A DNA stretch of 64,000 nucleotides from JANQNX01 sp965601665 (GTDB lineage: Bacteria > Pseudomonadota > Gammaproteobacteria > Eutrophobiales > Eutrophobiaceae): the NCBI GenBank assembly GCA_965601665.1, contig OZ271833.1, positions 1,612,001-1,676,000 on the forward strand, written 5' to 3'. Shown here piece after piece: positions 17,842 through 26,351 of the stretch. The position numbers were made by a program, and so were the translations under genes. How positions within the stretch are numbered: position 1 is the stretch's first letter; each line of letters begins with the position of its first letter. The notes under the pieces are model-generated. The model did not search any database and had not been told where the DNA came from. It saw only the letters and a program-made list of their open reading frames with translations.

Positions 17842-18604
17842 ATTTGATTTAAGTGGCAAGAAAGGATTGATTATAGGCGTTGCGAATGAACAATCGCTTG
17901 CCTATGGTTGTGCCAGTGAAATTCATCAACTGGGCGGGCGTGTCGCACTGACATACCTGAATGAAAAAGCAAAACCCTTCGTAGAGCCTCTGGCAAAGAA
18001 AGTGGCTGCCGAAATATTCCTGCCCTGCAATGTGAATAATACCGAAGAAATAGATGCCCTGTTTGAACAAATCAATGAACGCTGGGGACAACTGGATTTT
18101 TTAATCCACTCGATTGCTTTTGCACCAATGGAAGACCTGCATGGCAGGTTAGTAGATTCCTCTCGTGATGGTTTTCTCATGGCTATGGATATCTCCTGTC
18201 ATTCATTAATGCGTTTATGTCAACGGGCAGAACCGTTAATGAAAAACGGCGGCAGTATTTTTGCCATGAGTTACCTGGGCTCACAGCGGGCAATCGAAAA
18301 CTATAACCTGATGGGACCAGTCAAGGCCGCACTCGAAAGTTCGGTGCGTTACCTGGCGACGGAGTTGGGGCAGGCAAACATCAGGGTCAATGCCATTTCT
18401 GCCGGACCGGTATCCACTCGTGCAGCGTCCGGGTTGGCAGAGTTTGACAAGTTACTGGCAAAGGCAACGCAGGCATCACCATTAAATAAAACGCTTGGCA
18501 CTGACGATGTCGGCGCCATGGGCGCATTCCTTGTTTCAGACGCTTCTGCAGCAATCACTGGCGAAACACTGTATGTCGACTGCGGTTACCACATCGTCGG
18601 GTAA
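17834..18604 (+). CDS. fabI: Enoyl-[acyl-carrier-protein] reductase FabI
   Basis: NADH-dependent reductase of the last step of fatty-acid elongation, about 256 residues, SDR fold. It has the divergent FabI glycine pattern GVANEQSLAYG, the SIAFAP segment, and the active-site pair Tyr157 and Lys164 in Y-x6-K spacing, with Tyr147 upstream. I chose ATG 17834, which overlaps the acetate kinase stop by eight bases. Linked to MaoC-Pta and AckA rather than to fatty-acid genes, it may be a second FabI that reduces crotonyl-type intermediates for redox balance; that role is inference. Confidence 0.93.
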   Translation: MHKFDLSGKKGLIIGVANEQSLAYGCASEIHQLGGRVALTYLNEKAKPFVEPLAKKVAAEIFLPCNVNNTEEIDALFEQINERWGQLDFLIHSIAFAPMEDLHGRLVDSSRDGFLMAMDISCHSLMRLCQRAEPLMKNGGSIFAMSYLGSQRAIENYNLMGPVKAALESSVRYLATELGQANIRVNAISAGPVSTRAASGLAEFDKLLAKATQASPLNKTLGTDDVGAMGAFLVSDASAAITGETLYVDCGYHIVG

Positions 18605-18691
18605 CAAACGTTTAATACCAATACCCGTTTATTTATCCAATTTTGATGCGTTCGGTCTTATAATCAGTTTCTTTTCCATGACCATCAATTC

Positions 18692-19666
18692 ATGCTCGAT
18701 ACAAAACTGCTCGATGCTAACAGGCACGCCGACGTCCAGGTTGCAGCTTCACTGCTACAAGATGGACGCCTCGTGGCCGTACCAACTGAAACCGTTTATG
18801 GCCTGGCAGCCGACGCCAGTAGTGTAGACGCAGTCAAACGCATTTACGAGGCCAAGCAAAGGCCACACGACCACCCGCTCATCGTCCATATTGGTAGCAT
18901 CGATGAGATGGAAAACTGGGCCATCGATATCCCTGATAACGCGAAAAAGCTGGCCATGCACTACTGGCCGGGTCCATTAACACTATTACTAACAAAAACA
19001 CCAACGGTTAACGCTGTCGTCACCGGCGGAAAGGAAACGATCGCGCTACGTATGCCAGCGCATCCGGTGTTACTGGAACTGTTACAACAAACCGGGCTTG
19101 CCATCGCTGCACCCTCGGCCAACCTGTACGGGCAGTTGAGTCCAACTACCGCGGCACAGGTGATGGCAACGATGACAGGCAAAGTCGATGCGGTACTTGA
19201 CGGCGGTCAGTGTGAGATTGGTCTTGAATCAACGATTATCGATCCTTGTTCTCAGCCACTTTGCATACTTCGCAATGGTCCGATCACAGCGAGCCAGATA
19301 AACAGGGTTTGCGGGCTTGACGTTATCAATCCCGTCAAGCACAGCCTCTCTGTTCCCGGTAATGTAGAGGCCCATTACCAGCCCCAGGCCAGGCTATTAC
19401 TGGTCGGCAAGGACGAATTACACGATGCACTGCAAGAAGCGGCTGCTGAAACCGCCTGCTTATATTACAGCGATGAACTTGAAATGCCTGCCAGCCCGGT
19501 AATCAGAAAAATGCCATTGGAAAAAACCGCCTATGCAAGGCAGCTTTATAAAACACTGTTCGAGATCGATACGCCGGCCATCACGACTATCCTCGTTGAA
19601 ATACCACCCAATGAAGAAGAGTGGTCAGATGTGAATGAGCGTTTACAAAAGGCCGCCGCCAATTAA
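18692..19666 (+). CDS. L-threonylcarbamoyladenylate synthase, Sua5 type
   Basis: Makes threonylcarbamoyl-AMP for the t6A37 tRNA modification. The 324-residue protein is the long Sua5 form. The YrdC/TsaC domain (about 5-200) has the PTETVYGLAADA, KQRPHDHPLIVH and APSANLYGQLSPT motifs, and a C-terminal Sua5 domain (about 225-324) starts around PGNVEAHYQP. The SxN motif (PSAN) and the KxR motif (KQR) are present. It stands alone between fabI and the phosphatase-like gene, 88 bases after fabI. Confidence 0.95.
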   Translation: MLDTKLLDANRHADVQVAASLLQDGRLVAVPTETVYGLAADASSVDAVKRIYEAKQRPHDHPLIVHIGSIDEMENWAIDIPDNAKKLAMHYWPGPLTLLLTKTPTVNAVVTGGKETIALRMPAHPVLLELLQQTGLAIAAPSANLYGQLSPTTAAQVMATMTGKVDAVLDGGQCEIGLESTIIDPCSQPLCILRNGPITASQINRVCGLDVINPVKHSLSVPGNVEAHYQPQARLLLVGKDELHDALQEAAAETACLYYSDELEMPASPVIRKMPLEKTAYARQLYKTLFEIDTPAITTILVEIPPNEEEWSDVNERLQKAAAN

Positions 19667-19777
19667 CCTTGATAAGACTGGCGCAACAACAATCTGCTGA
19701 CCTCCACCGCTACATGGCCAAATCAGCTATGATGTTGAAACCAATTCCAATGCAGTGACATACCGGGAAAAAACAGC

Positions 19778-20197
19778 ATGAGCATAACGAAGATTAATGA
19801 CGACTATTTTGTCAGCGGGCAAATCAGTACTGATGATCTACCCGACATCAGGTCTAGCGGTATCAACAGTATTATCTGCAACCGACCCGATGGTGAGGTT
19901 GAAGGTCAACCCGGCTATGCCGAAATTGAAGACAAGGCGAAAGAGCTGGGGCTGCTATTCCGTTATATACCTGTCATCAAGGGACCGATACAGGATGAAC
20001 AGGTTGCGCAATACAAAACAGCGTTTGCCGAATTGCCACACCCCGTTCTTGGTTACTGCCGCAGTGGTATGCGATCGACGTCGCTATGGGCGTTGGCCAA
20101 TACCTCCCGGCTCGAGCTAAAAGAAATCATCGAAACTGCAGCCGCTGCCGGCTACGATATCAGCGCATTAAGCGAGCGCATTCTTGAAAACAAATAA
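19778..20197 (+). CDS. DUF442/TIGR01244-family protein phosphatase-like protein
   Basis: A 139-residue protein of the family often annotated as beta-lactamase hydrolase-like or TIGR01244 sulfur transferase. It has a dual-specificity-phosphatase-like fold with the catalytic loop CRSGMRS (Cys-x5-Arg) at about residue 90, and the family's ICNRPDGE motif near residue 34. In rhizobia and Xylella such domains are linked to sulfide or biofilm functions; the substrate here is unknown. It is 13 bases upstream of the sulfotransferase-like gene and probably co-transcribed with it. Confidence 0.85.
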   Translation: MSITKINDDYFVSGQISTDDLPDIRSSGINSIICNRPDGEVEGQPGYAEIEDKAKELGLLFRYIPVIKGPIQDEQVAQYKTAFAELPHPVLGYCRSGMRSTSLWALANTSRLELKEIIETAAAAGYDISALSERILENK

Positions 20198-20209
20198 CCG
20201 GAAAAAACA

Positions 20210-21004
20210 ATGAGCGACAAACCGCAGCTTGCGTTATTGCATAACATGGCGCGTACTGGCGGCACGTTGATTGCTCGCTGCCTTGGTTGCATGGATAACG
20301 TGACATTACTGAGCGAAATCCATCCTCGTGGTATGGATTTAATCCATCCGTTTTACCAGGCGCACGAATGGCACCGTTTATTCACACCTGAAATGGTAAC
20401 AGAGCTGTCAAGTCGCCCGGTCAAATTCCTGGAGGCCATCAGTATCATCTACCAGTGCTGTGAAGAACGTAGTCTGTCGTTGCTGGTACGTGACTGGGCA
20501 CATCTTGATTACATCGCCCTGCCGTTCCTGGACGCACCTGTTTACAACATGTCGATTGTCGATGAGCTCGCATCTACTTTCACGCTACGTCGAGTCGCCA
20601 ACGTGAGACATCCGATTGCCCAGTGGCAGAGCATGAGCAAACTGCAGATTTACGAAGGTGACATTGAGCAATTTGTGCCACTAGAAACCTACCTCAAAGC
20701 CTATCGAAAATTTGCCGAGGATTGTCAGTGCATTGAGGTGATTCGGTATGAAGACTTTACTGTAAAGCCTGAGGCAACGATTCAGCACATTTGCACAGAA
20801 CTCGGCTTGCCCTACGATAGGCAATTTATGTCGAAGTGGCCCGCATATACCCATTACACCGGTGACCAGTCGTTTAGGCAGGACCCTGGTAAAACGGCCG
20901 AGATATTGCCGGCCAGGTTGCCCGCAGTGGAAGCAGAATTACTGTCAAGATTTGAACGCTACGACGATTATCATCAATCATTGCAACTGCTCGGATACGG
21001 TTAA
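20210..21004 (+). CDS. Sulfotransferase-like protein
   Basis: A 264-residue protein with the two cofactor motifs of PAPS-dependent sulfotransferases: a P-loop-like 5' phosphosulfate loop near the N-terminus (MARTGGTLIARCL) and a 3' phosphate-binding motif around residue 133 (VRHPIAQWQSMS). The overall pattern, including RYEDFTVKPEATIQHIC, is typical of the sulfotransferase superfamily. The acceptor is unknown. It follows the DUF442 gene closely, which may join two sulfur- or phosphate-handling activities, but no such pathway is evident. Confidence 0.75.
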   Translation: MSDKPQLALLHNMARTGGTLIARCLGCMDNVTLLSEIHPRGMDLIHPFYQAHEWHRLFTPEMVTELSSRPVKFLEAISIIYQCCEERSLSLLVRDWAHLDYIALPFLDAPVYNMSIVDELASTFTLRRVANVRHPIAQWQSMSKLQIYEGDIEQFVPLETYLKAYRKFAEDCQCIEVIRYEDFTVKPEATIQHICTELGLPYDRQFMSKWPAYTHYTGDQSFRQDPGKTAEILPARLPAVEAELLSRFERYDDYHQSLQLLGYG

Positions 21005-21201
21005 CACTGGTCGTTAAACACTCACCGTTCAGTCAACAATTTCCCGTCATTCTACAGTCACGCCCATGCTGCTGAATGCTATCGAACAGTCTTTATGCTG
21101 CTAAGCAATAATGAATAGCTACTTTAGGTTTCCAGCTTAAGGTAACAGGAAAAATAGAGATCGATGTTTACTGAAAACCGGTTTTTTTGCGTGAACAGAC
21201 C

Positions 21202-21238
21202 ATAGATGTTTTTTATTGATTTTATAGAATTTATTAAT
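21202..21238 (+). promoter_or_regulatory. OxyR-like operator upstream of katG
   Basis: Two 15-base half sites, each starting with ATAG (21202 and 21224), are separated by exactly seven bases, so the ATAG motifs are 22 bases apart as in the OxyR consensus. The first half ends TTAT and the second TAAT where the consensus has CTAT. The site is AT-rich and lies 80 bases before the katG start, where a peroxide-responsive promoter is expected. Partial consensus match only. Confidence 0.55.
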
Positions 21239-21318
21239 TTTTTATAAACAAACGTGTGTTCTAGACTTAATCTAAGAAGTACTTTCACTACAATTTAAAC
21301 GTACAAGAGGAACTACAC

Positions 21319-23595
21319 ATGTTAAAAAAATCAATATCTTATATGACAGGTGTTGCAATCACTTCGTTGCAGTTTGTCGCTGCCCTGGTGTTAACAACAC
21401 TGGCATTCGCACCCGTTAGCAGCATGGCTGATGAAATGATCGACAACGCTTACTGGTGGCCGGAAAAGCTCAGTCTTGAATCACTTCGTGACCATAACCC
21501 CGATTCCAATCCATATGGCGCAGATTTCAATTATGCCGCCGAATTTAACAAGGTCGACTATAAAGCGCTGAAGGCAGACATTGAAAAGACACTGACCACG
21601 TCACAGGACTGGTGGCCAGCAGACTGGGGCACCTATGGTGGTCTTGCTATCCGTTCAGCCTGGCACCTTGCCGGTACCTATCGCACGATTGACGGTCGTG
21701 GTGGTGCTGAAGGCGGCCAAATTCGTTTTGAGCCACAGAACAGCTGGCCAGATAATGCCAACATCGACAAGATGCGTCGCATCCTGGAACCGGTCAAACA
21801 GAAATATGGTCGCAGTGTTTCCTGGGGCGATCTGATTATCCTTGCCGGTAATGTGGCACTGGAATCAATGGGATTTCAGACACTGGGATTTGCCGGTGGC
21901 CGAGTTGACGACTGGGAACCTGACGAAGTTTACTGGGGTTCAGAGAAAAAATGGCTCGCTGCCGACAAACGCTTCAGAAACGGCAAGCTGGAATCGCCCC
22001 TGGCAGCGGTACAGATGGGTCTGATTTATGTTAACCCTGAAGGCCCCGGTGGGAACATGGATCCAAAATCGGCCGCCGAACATATGCGCCTGTCTTTTGG
22101 CCGCATGGCGATGAACGATGAAGAAATTGTCGCGCTGGTCGCTGGTGGTCATACGCTGGGTAAAGGTCATGGCGGACGTTCTGCTGCTGACTGTGTCGGC
22201 GTTGAACCTGCTGCAACTGACGTAGAGGCCCAGGGACTTGGCTGGAAAAACAAATGTGGTAAAGGCTATGCCGAGGATACCGTGACAAGTGGACTCGAAG
22301 GTGCCTGGACCCAGACCCCGACTGCATGGTCTATCCTGTACCTGGCCAACCTGTTCCAGTTTGACTGGAAACAGCACAAGACACCGGGTGGCGGTACCGT
22401 CTGGATTCCAACTGATGAGTCTGCCCATACGTCAGTGCCAGATGCCCATATCAAGGGTAAGTACAATTCACCAATCATGTACACCACTGACCTGGCGCTG
22501 AAAGAAGACCCGGGTTTCCGTAAAATCGCCGAGCGTTTTTCAAAGAACCCGAAACAGTTCGACGAAGCCTTCGCCAGGGCATGGTTCAAACTGACCCACC
22601 GCGACCTGGGTCCGGTTGAGCGATATGTTGGACCGGAAGTACCAAAGGAAAGCTTCATCTGGCAGGACCCGGTACCAGCAGCTGACTACAAAATGATCAG
22701 CAATGCTGACGCTGAAAAGCTGGAAGCAAAGATCCTGAAGTCTGGCCTGAGCGTGCCTGAACTGGTTCGTACCGCATGGGCATCAGCCGCATCTTATCGC
22801 GGTTCTGATATGCGCGGTGGCACCAATGGTGCGCGAATCGCATTGGCCCCACAAAAGGATTGGGCAGTTAATAATCCAAAGGAACTGGCCAAAGTCCTGA
22901 AGACACTTGAAGAAGTCCGTGCAGACTTCAATAAGTCACTGAAAGGTGGCAAGCAGGTTTCACTGGCAGACACCATTGTGATCGCCGGTAATGCCGCCGT
23001 TGAAAAAGCAGCCAGGGATGCCGGTCAGGATATTGAAATTGAGTTTACCCCGGGTCGTACCGACGCCACCCAGGAAATGACCGAAGTAAAATCATTTGCC
23101 TGGCTGGAGCTGTATTCCGATGGTTTCCGAAACTACCATACCGAAATGAGCTATGCCTCACCGGCAGACATGCTGGTCGACAAGGCCGACCTGTTGACAC
23201 TGACCGCGCCGGAAATGACGGTACTGGTTGGTGGTATGCGTGCGCTTAATGCCAACCACGGCGGTGCCAAGCACGGGGTGTTGACTGACAAGCCGGGAAC
23301 ATTGAGTAATGACTTTTTTGTTAATCTGCTCGACATGTCAACGGAATGGAAACAGTCTTCAGAGTTTCCTGGCGTGTACGAAGGCTACAAGCGTGGCACA
23401 AAGAAACTGAAATACACGGCCACACCAGTTGACCTGATTTTCGGTTCACATTCTGAGCTGCGCGCCTTCGCTGAAGTTTATGCTTCCGCAGATAGCAAGT
23501 TCGTCAATGACTTTGCAGCCGCCTGGACCAAGGTCATGAACCTGGGTCGTTTTGAGCCTGTAGGCCCTGCAGGAAGCGCCGTGGCAAGGCGTTAA
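21319..23595 (+). CDS. katG: Catalase-peroxidase KatG with a signal peptide
   Basis: Bifunctional heme enzyme that removes hydrogen peroxide, 758 residues, with the duplicated peroxidase architecture (N-terminal active half about 60-430, C-terminal half about 440-755). The distal site Arg112-Trp115-His116 and proximal His278 (GGHTLGKGH) are visible. Trp115, Tyr237 and Met263 form the set that builds the KatG-specific covalent adduct, spaced as in Mycobacterium KatG. The N-terminus (about 1-37) looks like a signal peptide ending SSMADEM, so the enzyme is probably exported, like KatP. RBS AGAGGA precedes ATG 21319. An OxyR-like operator lies upstream. Confidence 0.97.
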   Translation: MLKKSISYMTGVAITSLQFVAALVLTTLAFAPVSSMADEMIDNAYWWPEKLSLESLRDHNPDSNPYGADFNYAAEFNKVDYKALKADIEKTLTTSQDWWPADWGTYGGLAIRSAWHLAGTYRTIDGRGGAEGGQIRFEPQNSWPDNANIDKMRRILEPVKQKYGRSVSWGDLIILAGNVALESMGFQTLGFAGGRVDDWEPDEVYWGSEKKWLAADKRFRNGKLESPLAAVQMGLIYVNPEGPGGNMDPKSAAEHMRLSFGRMAMNDEEIVALVAGGHTLGKGHGGRSAADCVGVEPAATDVEAQGLGWKNKCGKGYAEDTVTSGLEGAWTQTPTAWSILYLANLFQFDWKQHKTPGGGTVWIPTDESAHTSVPDAHIKGKYNSPIMYTTDLALKEDPGFRKIAERFSKNPKQFDEAFARAWFKLTHRDLGPVERYVGPEVPKESFIWQDPVPAADYKMISNADAEKLEAKILKSGLSVPELVRTAWASAASYRGSDMRGGTNGARIALAPQKDWAVNNPKELAKVLKTLEEVRADFNKSLKGGKQVSLADTIVIAGNAAVEKAARDAGQDIEIEFTPGRTDATQEMTEVKSFAWLELYSDGFRNYHTEMSYASPADMLVDKADLLTLTAPEMTVLVGGMRALNANHGGAKHGVLTDKPGTLSNDFFVNLLDMSTEWKQSSEFPGVYEGYKRGTKKLKYTATPVDLIFGSHSELRAFAEVYASADSKFVNDFAAAWTKVMNLGRFEPVGPAGSAVARR

Positions 23596-23640
23596 TACCG
23601 AGGTGAATATGGTCAATGAAGTTATTGACCTGAAGTACAA

Positions 23641-23671
23641 AACGGCAGCGTGTAACGCTGCCGTTTTTTTT
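23641..23671 (+). terminator. Rho-independent terminator of katG
   Basis: Perfect 8-bp stem CGGCAGCG/CGCTGCCG with loop TGTAA (23643-23663), flanked by AA before and a run of eight T after. It lies 46 bases past the katG stop codon. Confidence 0.95.
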
Positions 23672-23742
23672 ACTACCACTGTTGTATTAATTAAAGCTTA
23701 ATATTGCACAGATAAAATAAAAAAATTTTGCAGCTGGTCATC

Positions 23743-24072
23743 ATGAAACGTTTGTTGTTATTTGTATTGTTGAGCACCAGTACTCACACCGCTTACTCAT
23801 ATCACATAAGTGTATCAAAACTGATGTCGTGGTGTCGTTCTACCTCGGTCATTGAACTCAATTACTGTCGTAGTTATATATCTGGCGTGAATGATTTTTA
23901 TATGGCCCTGACTGACAACAGTAATGAATCATACTGCATACCAGAGGATGCAGGACTAAGCCTGAAGAAACGCAAGGTTATTGAATACCTTGGAACGATT
24001 AGTACCCTTGATGAGAATGCTGCGAGACATGTTTATATTGGCTTGCAAAAGGCTTTTCCCTGTCAGGGTTAA
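23743..24072 (+). CDS. Small secreted Rap1a/Tai-like protein
   Basis: A protein of about 109 residues with an N-terminal signal peptide (about 1-18). The pattern of four to five cysteines, the CRSYISGVNDFY segment, an SYCIPED motif and the terminal FPC resemble the Rap1a/Tai family, whose studied members are periplasmic immunity proteins against type VI amidase effectors. No effector or secretion genes are beside it, and many family members have no known link to toxins. The ATG at 23743 starts the signal peptide; the upstream TTG is not convincing. Confidence 0.6.
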   Translation: MKRLLLFVLLSTSTHTAYSYHISVSKLMSWCRSTSVIELNYCRSYISGVNDFYMALTDNSNESYCIPEDAGLSLKKRKVIEYLGTISTLDENAARHVYIGLQKAFPCQG

Positions 24073-24255
24073 ATCATTCAGGAGTCATATTCCCTTTCCG
24101 CAATGCGTTAACTGTTTTCCATCATGGCCAGCTATAAGGGTGACCATTGGTCAATAAGCAGCTTCCTGACTATAATAGTAGACCTACATATATATTCTAA
24201 CGATTACGTATGTTTGAGCGCCTGATATTTATAACAACCTGATACAAAACTGATT

Positions 24256-24663
24256 ATGGACTCATCCGGTACAATCTATATCACCATTGGCTTACTTTAT
24301 AACCTCGGCGGCACACTTTTTTTAGGTATTGCATTAGCAAGTTATTGGTCAGAAGAAGAATCATTGACCGGCGTTGATAATGCACACGTTAATGCCAGTG
24401 TTCTGTCAATAAAGTCGCGCCGGTTTGCCGATAGCATGGTTGGTATACTGATGCTGTTTTTTGGATTTGCATTGCAGGCACTGGGACATAATGTAGTCGC
24501 TGCAAACAGCTTTATCACGTTCATGTTGGTGAGTTCACTTTTGTTCCTGATGATTGCACACAGTGTTTACATTCGCGAGATCCTGGCAGAAGAATGCGCC
24601 AGTGAAAAAGCGCTTGCGGTTAAGCAATCCCTAAAGAACAAGGCCTACTTCGGGCAATCCTGA
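24256..24663 (+). CDS. Hypothetical small membrane protein
   Basis: A 135-residue protein with three likely membrane segments, at about 8-28, 56-76 and 82-106, and a charged C-terminal tail (LAEECASEKALAVKQSLKNK). I do not recognise a family. It stands alone, 183 bases after the Rap1a-like gene, and converges on the solute-binding-protein gene; a structured terminator lies downstream. Confidence 0.6.
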   Translation: MDSSGTIYITIGLLYNLGGTLFLGIALASYWSEEESLTGVDNAHVNASVLSIKSRRFADSMVGILMLFFGFALQALGHNVVAANSFITFMLVSSLLFLMIAHSVYIREILAEECASEKALAVKQSLKNKAYFGQS

Positions 24664-24800
24664 CGGTTCTTTCCCTGCCGCCAGACCGACACAGCCTGAG
24701 TCTGTGTGGCTGTTGTACTGATCAAAATATCTCTGAAACACTGTTTTTGGAATCTTTGGCTCTGTAACCCTCTAACACATCGTACACTACCCATGTACTT

Positions 24801-24879
24801 GCCGGGGTTATAGTTCATTCAGGCGGTTTGCACCAGCCGCCTTATGCGAGGAGTAGGCTATATACCCCGGCGTTTTTTT
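24801..24879 (+). terminator. Long three-part hairpin ending in a T run (terminator or small structured RNA)
   Basis: An outer stem GCCGGGGT/ACCCCGGC (24801-24808 with 24864-24871) continues through TATAG/CTATA with one bulged base. It encloses a second hairpin AGGCGG/CCGCCT (24821-24826 with 24837-24842). Seven T follow at 24873-24879. The size and internal hairpin exceed a simple terminator, so a small RNA 3' end is possible. Confidence 0.6.
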
Positions 24880-24880
24880 A

Positions 24881-25645
24881 TCAGGGTGAAGTTATAAATA
24901 TAAATCCATCCTGATACTTTTCCAGTATTGATTGATAACTGCCATCTTTCTTCAATTCTTCCAGTGCCTTGTTAAATTCAGTCACAATTTGTTCGTGATT
25001 TACATGCCTGCGACTCACAAGTATATGTAATCCACGAATCGAAACCGGTTTTTCAAGAAATACGAACTGCTCCGAGGTGCCGGGCATAAAGGTATTCAGC
25101 TGGTGGCGTATAACCAACTCGTCATCCAGTGTGAGATCCAGCTTACCCTGCTGTAATAAAGACAGGTTCTGCATGAGGTGGTTATTGGGCAGCTTGATCA
25201 AGAGGTTGGAGCCGTCAAACTCGGGCCCATAGGCATAGTTACTGACTGTTCCTATGACTTCGCCGCGCAGGTCTTCCAGGGTTGTGTAATCAACAGTGTC
25301 ATTCTTTCGCTTGATGAAGCTGATACGGTTGTACAGGTAAGGCTCGCTATAGACAAACTGCTGCGCGCGCTTGTCCGTGTACCAACCCGCCACGATAACG
25401 TCAAACACACCGATTTCGGTACCCTGCAACGTGTGTGACCAGTTCTCGTAACTGAAAGTATAGTCATAACCGGCACGGCGAAGCGCCGTCATTACCAGTT
25501 CTGCAGCCGCACCGTGGTTTTCATGATAGCGGTCCAGATAAGGTGGCCAGTGCGCCAAACCAAGCCGCAGCGGTCGGTCTGCAGCACTTAACGGTAACGT
25601 AAAAAACTGTCCACACAGACATACAAGAAAAACAAGCAGCCGCAT
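24881..25645 (-). CDS. Periplasmic solute-binding protein (SBP family 3)
   Basis: A 254-residue secreted protein with a signal peptide (about 1-21). Its two-lobed binding domain has family 3 motifs: LRLGLAHWPPYLD near the start, a VIVAGWYTDKRAQQFVYSEPY segment where polar amino acids usually bind, and the ELKKDGSYQSILEKY end. No permease or ATPase gene is adjacent, so it is either an orphan ABC component or a sensor-type binding protein. The ligand cannot be told. It converges on the membrane-protein gene at 24256. Confidence 0.85.
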   Translation of the reverse strand: MRLLVFLVCLCGQFFTLPLSAADRPLRLGLAHWPPYLDRYHENHGAAAELVMTALRRAGYDYTFSYENWSHTLQGTEIGVFDVIVAGWYTDKRAQQFVYSEPYLYNRISFIKRKNDTVDYTTLEDLRGEVIGTVSNYAYGPEFDGSNLLIKLPNNHLMQNLSLLQQGKLDLTLDDELVIRHQLNTFMPGTSEQFVFLEKPVSIRGLHILVSRRHVNHEQIVTEFNKALEELKKDGSYQSILEKYQDGFIFITSP

Positions 25646-25730
25646 TACTGGTTTCCTTTCAAGTTAAACACTGTCTAATGATTACCACAGCGCGCAACCG
25701 GCAGCAACGTGTGATTGCAGCAATAAGAAG

Positions 25731-26156
25731 TTACAGGCTGATAAAAAACCAGTAGTCAGCCGTTTTGCGTAGGGAGTAGAAACGCGGAGGATCACCAGGA
25801 TCGCAAACGAGGTAGACCTTTACAGCGCTGTCTACATCCGGATTACCAATTACGTGATGGATATCCAGTGCACGGTCGCCGTCTTTCAAGCAGGTAGGTG
25901 CAATTTTTTCCTGTACGGGAGCACTGTGGTTACGAATAAATGCCAATTCTGCCTCGTTCTTGCAAAGGCGTATACCATCGCAGTAGCCGGCTATCCAGCC
26001 ATCCACATCACCATCGGCCAACAGGATAAGCCCCTCGAGCAGAAACGCGTACACGGTCCCTTTAACGGGCTTCATCATTCCTGTCTCAACGGCCTGCGCT
26101 TGCAGTGTTGTCAGCAATAGAATAAAACAGACTAATCGTTTAAAAAGTAGTTTCAT
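25731..26156 (-). CDS. Hypothetical secreted protein
   Basis: A 141-residue protein with a clear signal peptide (about 1-22, ending AQA) and five cysteines in the mature part (GYCDGIRLCKNEAE, PTCLKDGD, LVCDPGD), suggesting disulfide bonds in the periplasm. I do not recognise a domain; the cysteine pattern only loosely recalls Rap1a/Tai proteins. It lies 85 bases upstream of the solute-binding-protein gene on the same strand and could share its transcript. Confidence 0.6.
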   Translation of the reverse strand: MKLLFKRLVCFILLLTTLQAQAVETGMMKPVKGTVYAFLLEGLILLADGDVDGWIAGYCDGIRLCKNEAELAFIRNHSAPVQEKIAPTCLKDGDRALDIHHVIGNPDVDSAVKVYLVCDPGDPPRFYSLRKTADYWFFISL

Positions 26157-26351
26157 CGTAATGACTCTCTCTCACTCATATACATAAAACCGTGCTGCCT
26201 GCCACTGCAGACCAGGTAAGCCAGAAAAGTGATACACAATTCATGCCGATTAATGTTTGGCAGCGCAGCACCGCCTGCATCCACAATACGTATGAAACAG
26301 CGATCTTTATGTAGTATAGTTAATCAAAAGAGGCCGGTTTGGAGATAGCTA

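Noticed and set aside
21940..22428. 162-residue minus-strand frame over katG
   Set aside because: Antisense to the conserved catalase core, no start signal and no domain.
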